NCBI RefSeq assembly: GCF_009455685.1
Contig: NZ_QPES01000001.1
Location: forward strand, 3,231,140-3,295,139
Reading direction: 5' to 3'
Origin: Paraburkholderia hayleyella
GTDB taxonomy: Bacteria > Pseudomonadota > Gammaproteobacteria > Burkholderiales > Burkholderiaceae
Length of the DNA: 64,000 nt
Below the pieces are notes generated by a model that was given only the letters and a program-made list of their open reading frames with translations, was not told the origin of the DNA and searched no databases. The stretch's first letter is position 1. Each line of letters begins with the position of its first letter. The position numbers and the translations under genes are program-made. Below, piece by piece: positions 62,862 through 64,000 of this stretch.

Positions 62862-63344
62862 TCAATTTGCTGCAGCATCCGGCTTACCAGACGACGCATG
62901 AAGAGGCGCTTCTGCGCGACGGCGGACAATTTCACGCGCCACCTTGTCGAGCAGAGCATCAATTTCGTTGCAGCATAAGGCTTTCAGCGGTGGCGATGAG
63001 GCGCTGGGCGACGCTTTTTTATCGAACCGGGTATGCACGCGCAACAGCACGTCCCAACCGTCGAAATCAGCGCGACGCAGCCGGAAATGCTCGCGCGCGA
63101 TTCTGCGCACCAGATTACGGGTGACGGCACGCGGCGCATATTTTTTGCCCGTTACAAGACCAAGCCGTGCGGCGTTGCCGGTAGGTCTGGCATAAACGAC
63201 AAAATGCGCGGTGCGACGCCATGGGCGCAAACGAAAAACGGATGAAAACTCATCCGTTTTTAGCAGCCTTGCGGCCTTAGGAAAGCTTGCCCGCGTCTGC
63301 GCCGAATCTGGATCCAGCGGTAATGCACCCGCTGCTTCCGTCAT
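62862..63344 (-). CDS. rnpA: Ribonuclease P protein component
   Basis: Protein subunit of RNase P, which cuts the 5' leader from pre-tRNAs. About 160 residues; the conserved part begins F-P-K-A-A-R-L-L-K-T-D-E-F and contains the RNR-type motif T-R-N-L-V-R-R-I-A-R-E. The start is uncertain: ATG 63344, ATG 63374 and GTG 63383 are in frame, and all give an N-terminus longer than in most relatives. The C-terminal tail is basic and Ala-rich. It lies directly after rpmH. Confidence 0.92.
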   Translation of the reverse strand: MTEAAGALPLDPDSAQTRASFPKAARLLKTDEFSSVFRLRPWRRTAHFVVYARPTGNAARLGLVTGKKYAPRAVTRNLVRRIAREHFRLRRADFDGWDVLLRVHTRFDKKASPSASSPPLKALCCNEIDALLDKVAREIVRRRAEAPLHASSGKPDAAAN

Positions 63345-63397
63345 GACAGAGACACCGGACACAACGCGAGGCATCCTTGCCACATGCGCATCGGGGC

Positions 63398-63532
63398 CTA
63401 GATTGCCAGACGCTTGCGACCCTTTGCACGGCGTGCGTTGATGACCTTGCGGCCACCCGTGGTTTTCATGCGGACACGGAAACCGTGGGTGCGTTTGCGA
63501 CGTGTGACGGAAGGCTGATAGGTACGTTTCAT
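63398..63532 (-). CDS. rpmH: 50S ribosomal protein L34
   Basis: A 44-residue, highly basic ribosomal protein. The sequence M-K-R-T-Y-Q-P-S at the start, the middle T-H-G-F-R-V-R-M-K-T and the end R-K-R-L-A-I are diagnostic for L34. TAG stop at 63398-63400. It is the first gene of the leftward rpmH-rnpA-yidD-yidC group. Confidence 0.97.
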   Translation of the reverse strand: MKRTYQPSVTRRKRTHGFRVRMKTTGGRKVINARRAKGRKRLAI

Positions 63533-64000
63533 GTTGCTCTCACCTGATTGAGATTGACCGCTCGAGCATCACAGAAAGTGCAATGGCCGGTGGTTCACTG
63601 ATTGGTTTTCGCGGAACCCGTTATTTGAACCGGTTTTCCGTTCGGCGTCAATAGCTTGTCAAGCGTTTAGCCATCCAGGCTGGAATAATCCGCAGATGGA
63701 CCCAACTCGGGCCAGACTCGCTATTCGCTATTGATAAACGCGGATGAACGCGCATGGGCTCCATGTTTGCCGCTCGTTTTCCCTGCCGTTTTGGCGTTAG
63801 AATCGCGGCTTGGCCTCGTCGCCACCTTCGCAATACTGCGAGCAGTTTCAACTCACCGCTCCCGAAACGATCTGGCGGAAAAACGGGCTGAGGCTGCCTC
63901 GTCAGGCGCTACCGGCCCTGCCGCATCGGCCCTCTGCCCGGCATGGGCCGCAACGGTGGCTACCCTACCTCGCCATACCTCTACCAACGGCAGCCCTTCG
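63533..64000. other. rpmH leader towards dnaA/origin side
   Basis: About 470 bp up to the window edge. In relatives dnaA lies divergently beyond rpmH, so this should be the rpmH promoter region and the start of the dnaA-rpmH spacer. No perfect DnaA box (TTATCCACA) was found by eye, and no coding start of dnaA is reached. An AACCGGTT-centred dyad at about 63625-63640 is the only marked symmetry. Confidence 0.5.

Noticed and set aside
63533..64000. Replication origin (oriC)
   Set aside because: No perfect DnaA boxes or AT-rich unwinding region were seen; the origin is probably beyond the window edge.

Overview
The window looks like part of a main chromosome of a Burkholderiaceae member (Burkholderia sensu lato). 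Evidence: high G+C core genes, MetH split into two proteins, PhaM, DUF3567 and DUF1840 proteins, an AceK / carbonic anhydrase / thiolase block, and a right end reading rpmH-rnpA-yidD-yidC-mnmE, the arrangement that lies beside dnaA and the replication origin in this family. No tRNA, rRNA, complete IS element or CRISPR array was seen.

Layout. 1-11 kb: cell-envelope and cofactor genes: a partial D,D-carboxypeptidase, a hydrolase, a 2Fe-2S protein, a VanZ-like protein, a four-gene MCE lipid ABC transporter operon (permease, ATPase, MCE protein, lipoprotein), the overlapping birA-coaX pair, rfaE2 and a di-iron ferritin-like protein. 11.8-18 kb: patatin-like lipase, PhaM, a fumarylacetoacetase-family hydrolase divergent from an IclR regulator, DUF3108 and DUF3567 proteins. 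18-27 kb: split metH, DUF1840, argS, a SPOR protein, dsbA and an SDR. 27-37 kb: an orphan peptide-binding protein, an MBL hydrolase, a LiuR-like MerR regulator, aceK, can and a thiolase / SDR / acyl-CoA dehydrogenase series. 37-45.8 kb: a low-G+C ankyrin-like protein, gshA, the overlapping ada-alkA pair, a candidate anti-Shine-Dalgarno small RNA, yaeQ, small secreted and membrane proteins, a LysE exporter and speG.

45.8-57.6 kb is an accessory island at the 3' end of mnmE. It has a wrecked P4-type integrase next to mnmE and two further integrase C-terminal remnants. Its cargo reads leftward: a full-length Rhs protein with a GIY-YIG-like nuclease tip and its likely immunity gene; a displaced Rhs tip with a small membrane protein; a tipless Rhs core fragment; then a tight cassette of PAAR protein with a transthyretin-like tail, an L,D-transpeptidase-like effector and a signal-peptide-bearing putative immunity protein. 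This is an interbacterial-competition (probably type VI secretion) armoury. No secretion apparatus genes are in the window.

57.7-64 kb: mnmE, a tandem pair of paralogous HTH regulators with palindromic operators, yidC, yidD, rnpA, rpmH and the leader towards dnaA. The most notable items are the PAAR / effector / immunity cassette, the Rhs tip array, the candidate anti-SD small RNA between ada and yaeQ, and the low-G+C ankyrin-like gene.
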